Source: an uncultured Pseudobdellovibrionaceae bacterium (GTDB lineage Bacteria > Bdellovibrionota > Bdellovibrionia > Bdellovibrionales > JAMPXM01). Taken from it: 17,602 nucleotides of DNA. The stretch is taken from NCBI GenBank assembly GCA_934277865.1, contig CAKQVW010000017.1, forward strand, positions 1 through 17,602, in the 5' to 3' direction. The position numbers were made by a program, and so were the translations under genes. Shown piece by piece: positions 15,024 to 17,602 of the stretch. The notes under the pieces are model-generated. The model was not told the origin of the DNA. It searched no databases and was given only the letters and a program-made list of their open reading frames with translations. Numbering within the stretch: the stretch's first letter is position 1; every line of letters starts with the position of its first letter.

Positions 15024-15604
15024 TAACGCAGCTTTTGCCCGAGCTCTTCCACGCGCTTCAGCCACTTGCTTCGATATTCGTTGGTCGAAAGGCGAAGCGG
15101 ACCGATATTCGTGATTCTGACTGGCGAAATCCCACAGAACTCCAACGTCATGCGCTTAACTGCTTTGTCTGTCGGTGCCCCGTTAACAATTTTGTAAAAC
15201 CAAGCGGGCTGATCGAGCGTGGAAATGATTCGCGCCGACCGCCCTTTAAGCAGCATGTCCCAGAACAGCGAGCCCTCTCGTTTCTTAAACGCAAAGCCCG
15301 GCAAAAGAGTGCGATCAAAAAAGCCCTTCAAAACCGCCGGCACCGCTCCCCACCAGACGGGGTAGATCAAGACAATGTGCTCAGCCCACTTGATATTCTC
15401 TTGGGCCTCCAAGAGACACGGCTCCAGTTCGGTTCGCGAACGATAACCATGTCGGAGATTCAAATTGAACTCAAGGGCACCGACAAAAATCTCTCGGACT
15501 TCAGCCCCTGCCGCCTCTGCACCTTTTTTATAGGCGGCGTGAAGCGCATGGTTGTAGCTCTGAGTGTCAGGGTGCCCTTGAATGATTAAAACTTTTTTGC
15601 CCAC
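15023..15604 (-). CDS. Flavodoxin-fold NAD(P)H:quinone oxidoreductase family protein
   Basis: This is a cytoplasmic flavoprotein (193 residues) of the Flavodoxin_2 family that includes NQO1, KefF, YwrO and MdaB. These proteins bind FAD or FMN and pass electrons from NAD(P)H to quinones or other acceptors by two-electron steps. The start MGKKVLIIQGHPDTQSYNHAL is the phosphate-binding first strand and loop, and YPVWWGAVPAVLKGFFDR (81-98) is the family hallmark. The start is GTG, chosen because the frame begins there directly at the first strand; only a weak GAGAAAG precedes it. It lies 10 bases after the stop of the beta-helix-like gene, so the two are probably co-transcribed. The true electron acceptor and any tie to its neighbours are unknown. 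Confidence 0.9.
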   Translation of the reverse strand: MGKKVLIIQGHPDTQSYNHALHAAYKKGAEAAGAEVREIFVGALEFNLNLRHGYRSRTELEPCLLEAQENIKWAEHIVLIYPVWWGAVPAVLKGFFDRTLLPGFAFKKREGSLFWDMLLKGRSARIISTLDQPAWFYKIVNGAPTDKAVKRMTLEFCGISPVRITNIGPLRLSTNEYRSKWLKRVEELGQKLR

Positions 15605-15614
15605 GAGCTTTCTC

Positions 15615-17602
15615 TTACATCATGCCAGCAGAATACAACGTGGCAGCTAAATCGGTTGCGATCTGCGTGCCGCTTGAAGGTGTTTGATAAATACCTTCCG
15701 TTTCCGCCTTGATCGCCGCCAGTCCTTTTCCTTCAGGAGCTCCACCATACATGGCCGCGACCAATGCCGCTTCGGCCTGCAAGAGACGACTACTTTGATT
15801 GTACATTTCGCGCACTTTGGCTGCCACCTTTGGAAGGCGATTGGTGGTGAGGTAGGCCACGTAACCGTCCTCCATAGCCCGTTGAATTTCTCCAGATCGC
15901 GGAAGCCCTGGAACAAAACAGTCACCCGAAATGAGGGTCGCCGACCAGCCATCCACACTCTCTGCCTCACATGGACCACGTTGCGAGGCCGTGCGATGCT
16001 TGGTGCGTTCAAACTTGGTCGCAAGCTTACCAGCGTCCGTGATGGAGATTTCGTAGTCCACCTCGTGCGCACCATAGAGGTAGTACCGCTCTCTCACCGT
16101 TTTCTTTTCGCGCATACCACCGGGCACGTTGCCAGAGGAAGCGGCACGTGCACCTGCACTTGAAGACGCGCTACTTGAGGAGGCGACTCCGCCTCCGACC
16201 TGAAGCGGCGGCAGGTTTGGATTTCCTTTGTAATAGATCAGGTAAGTGCCACTTCCCCGCTCTTCAACACGCGTGCGGGTTTTTTCCTGATTTTGCCATA
16301 CTTGGCGCGAGCGTTCACCCGCACGCGAGGCGGCGTTACCTACCGTTGAAAACGCGTCTTTCCAAACATCACGGCTGTTGGCGGCAAGTGCCGCTTCGCG
16401 GGCCGCTCGCGCCTGATCCGTCTCAACGAGCGTGCTGCTGACACTGGTGCTGATCGAAGACTTCCAATGGGTAAAGACCGAACGATAGACGTCCGTCACC
16501 ATCTTGCATCCATTTTCCGAAGCACTTGCGATATGGGCCACTGGATACAGCCCAGCTGTTCGCTCTCTCAAACTCCCGATGATTCCAAGAGGTTGAAATC
16601 CGTCGCCGACTTCACCCTTGATATTGACTGAAATTTTGCAGCCATGTTGAGCCTGAAGCGCCCCGAGCGATTGTCGGACAACCGCCTTAGCTTCTTTGTA
16701 GCGCGGATGGAACATGGGAATGTCGTACTGGGTTGCCAGCAACAAGGCCATTGTTGGTGCTCCAGATTTCGTGGCGGACTTGGCCTTATCGAGTGCGGTA
16801 GCGGCCTGTGGTGCAAGTGGAATTTCAGCCTTGCTTCCAGTTTTGAGATACAAGTAGTTGGCGAGACGGTTAAACGCCTCCAACGTCACGTTGTTACTCG
16901 TACGGATCATTGAAGGCGAACCGTAGTTTGGATGAATCGAGTTTCTATCAGGACGAGTGATTTTGTAGATCTCGGCAAGCGCCGCCGACATCACCGCCTC
17001 CGAAGGCATGGCATAACCGCCTTCTGCTCGCAGCTTACTGATTTCTTTTCCGAGCGCATTCAGCGCCGGCGCAATATTCGTGGTGTCAGTGTTGCGCAAA
17101 GTGTGAATCGAGTAGTGAGACTTTCTCATTGCAAGCATGGGCGTGTGGGAAACTGAGAAGAGATAGTTCGGTTGAAAGGCCACCACGTACTCCGGTGGCG
17201 GCATTTTTCCAAAGGAGCTCTCTCGGGAAAAGTATCCACCCATGATGAATACTTCTGGAGGCGTGCCGCCCATCAGTTCTCGGCCAAAATGAGTGAAACC
17301 GCCACTGACAAACGCGCCTTCAAACCAAATGCGAGCATCAGCGGTGGTCGACGAAATGACCGGGCCAGCGACTTGAACATCACGAAACGTCAGTGGTGCA
17401 TGTGTGGTAATTTCCGGACTGTAGCGGTTCCCTTTCGCATTTTTCACAAAACCTATCACCGACTCGTGCCCAGCGCCTGAAATCAAAACCTGGCTGACGC
17501 TTTTATGAACCGTCACCGCATCCGTAAAGGGATACACGCCCTTCACCAATTTGATTTCGTCACCTTCACGATAGTTGCGAAGCGCCTCCGCAAAGTTCTT
17601 TT
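15615..17602 (-). CDS. Large protein with beta-helix-like N-terminal part, 5' end outside window
   Basis: The frame is open to the right edge, so the true start and any signal peptide are not in view; about 661 residues are present. The visible start (FAEALRNYREGDEIKLVKGV, then a segment reading VLISGAGHESVIGF) fits the opening turns of a right-handed parallel beta-helix, as in pectate-lyase-like surface proteins. Later turns (TFRDVQVAGPVISSTTADARIWFEGAFVSGG) support this. The middle is helical (IAPALNALGKEISKLRAEGG and onward), then comes a Ser/Ala-rich linker (SSSSASSSAGARAASSG), and a C-terminal part with a few cysteines (GPCEAESVDGW, SGDCFVPG) ends in SAGMM. I do not recognise a catalytic family. 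It is probably exported, and its gene leads a unit with the reductase. Confidence 0.75.
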   Translation of the reverse strand, partial: KNFAEALRNYREGDEIKLVKGVYPFTDAVTVHKSVSQVLISGAGHESVIGFVKNAKGNRYSPEITTHAPLTFRDVQVAGPVISSTTADARIWFEGAFVSGGFTHFGRELMGGTPPEVFIMGGYFSRESSFGKMPPPEYVVAFQPNYLFSVSHTPMLAMRKSHYSIHTLRNTDTTNIAPALNALGKEISKLRAEGGYAMPSEAVMSAALAEIYKITRPDRNSIHPNYGSPSMIRTSNNVTLEAFNRLANYLYLKTGSKAEIPLAPQAATALDKAKSATKSGAPTMALLLATQYDIPMFHPRYKEAKAVVRQSLGALQAQHGCKISVNIKGEVGDGFQPLGIIGSLRERTAGLYPVAHIASASENGCKMVTDVYRSVFTHWKSSISTSVSSTLVETDQARAAREAALAANSRDVWKDAFSTVGNAASRAGERSRQVWQNQEKTRTRVEERGSGTYLIYYKGNPNLPPLQVGGGVASSSSASSSAGARAASSGNVPGGMREKKTVRERYYLYGAHEVDYEISITDAGKLATKFERTKHRTASQRGPCEAESVDGWSATLISGDCFVPGLPRSGEIQRAMEDGYVAYLTTNRLPKVAAKVREMYNQSSRLLQAEAALVAAMYGGAPEGKGLAAIKAETEGIYQTPSSGTQIATDLAATLYSAGMM

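Noticed and set aside
1..17602. CRISPR arrays, tRNA or rRNA genes, insertion sequences
   Set aside because: Both strands were looked over for regularly spaced repeats, cloverleaf-like ends and transposase motifs; nothing convincing was seen.

Overview
The window looks like a Gram-negative bacterium related to Bdellovibrio and its allies. This is an inference from three things: a lipoprotein signal ending in FQNC, a Rickettsia/Thermus-type isocitrate dehydrogenase, and many proteins with exported or envelope roles but no close family. No rRNA, tRNA, CRISPR array or insertion sequence is visible. Genes are tightly packed and the longest gap is about 250 bases.

Left part (1-7195). A broken ABC-transporter ATPase (minus strand, cut by the window edge) is followed by icd (minus). 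A divergently read NhaR-like LysR regulator comes next, with a palindrome and a promoter in the gap shared with icd. A small unknown protein (minus) then faces a plus-strand run: an unknown 313-residue protein carrying an HExxH motif, a DUF302 protein with a TTG start, a strong hairpin, a short RecQ helicase, and a frameshifted lipoprotein.

Right part (7192-17602). Everything is on the minus strand. Read in transcription order from the right edge: a large protein with a beta-helix-like start (5' end outside the window); a flavodoxin-fold quinone/NAD(P)H reductase 10 bases later; a gap of about 250 bases; a 1339-residue exported protein joining two Clp-like AAA+ modules to an FtsH-type M41 zinc peptidase; a three-gene MacAB/DevBCA-like exporter (adaptor, FtsX-type permease, ATPase) coupled by TGATG stop/start overlaps; and map (methionine aminopeptidase), which has its own promoter with a -10 box placed for a leaderless mRNA.

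The most unusual item is the exported AAA-AAA-M41 protein. FtsH proteases have one AAA module of a different clade and work on the cytoplasmic side. Here the modules resemble ClpB D2, the first has lost key ATPase residues, and a signal peptide points to the periplasm or beyond. The adjacent exporter is also odd because its adaptor lacks the coiled-coil hairpin normally used to reach TolC. A functional link between the two is conjecture based on adjacency and shared strand.
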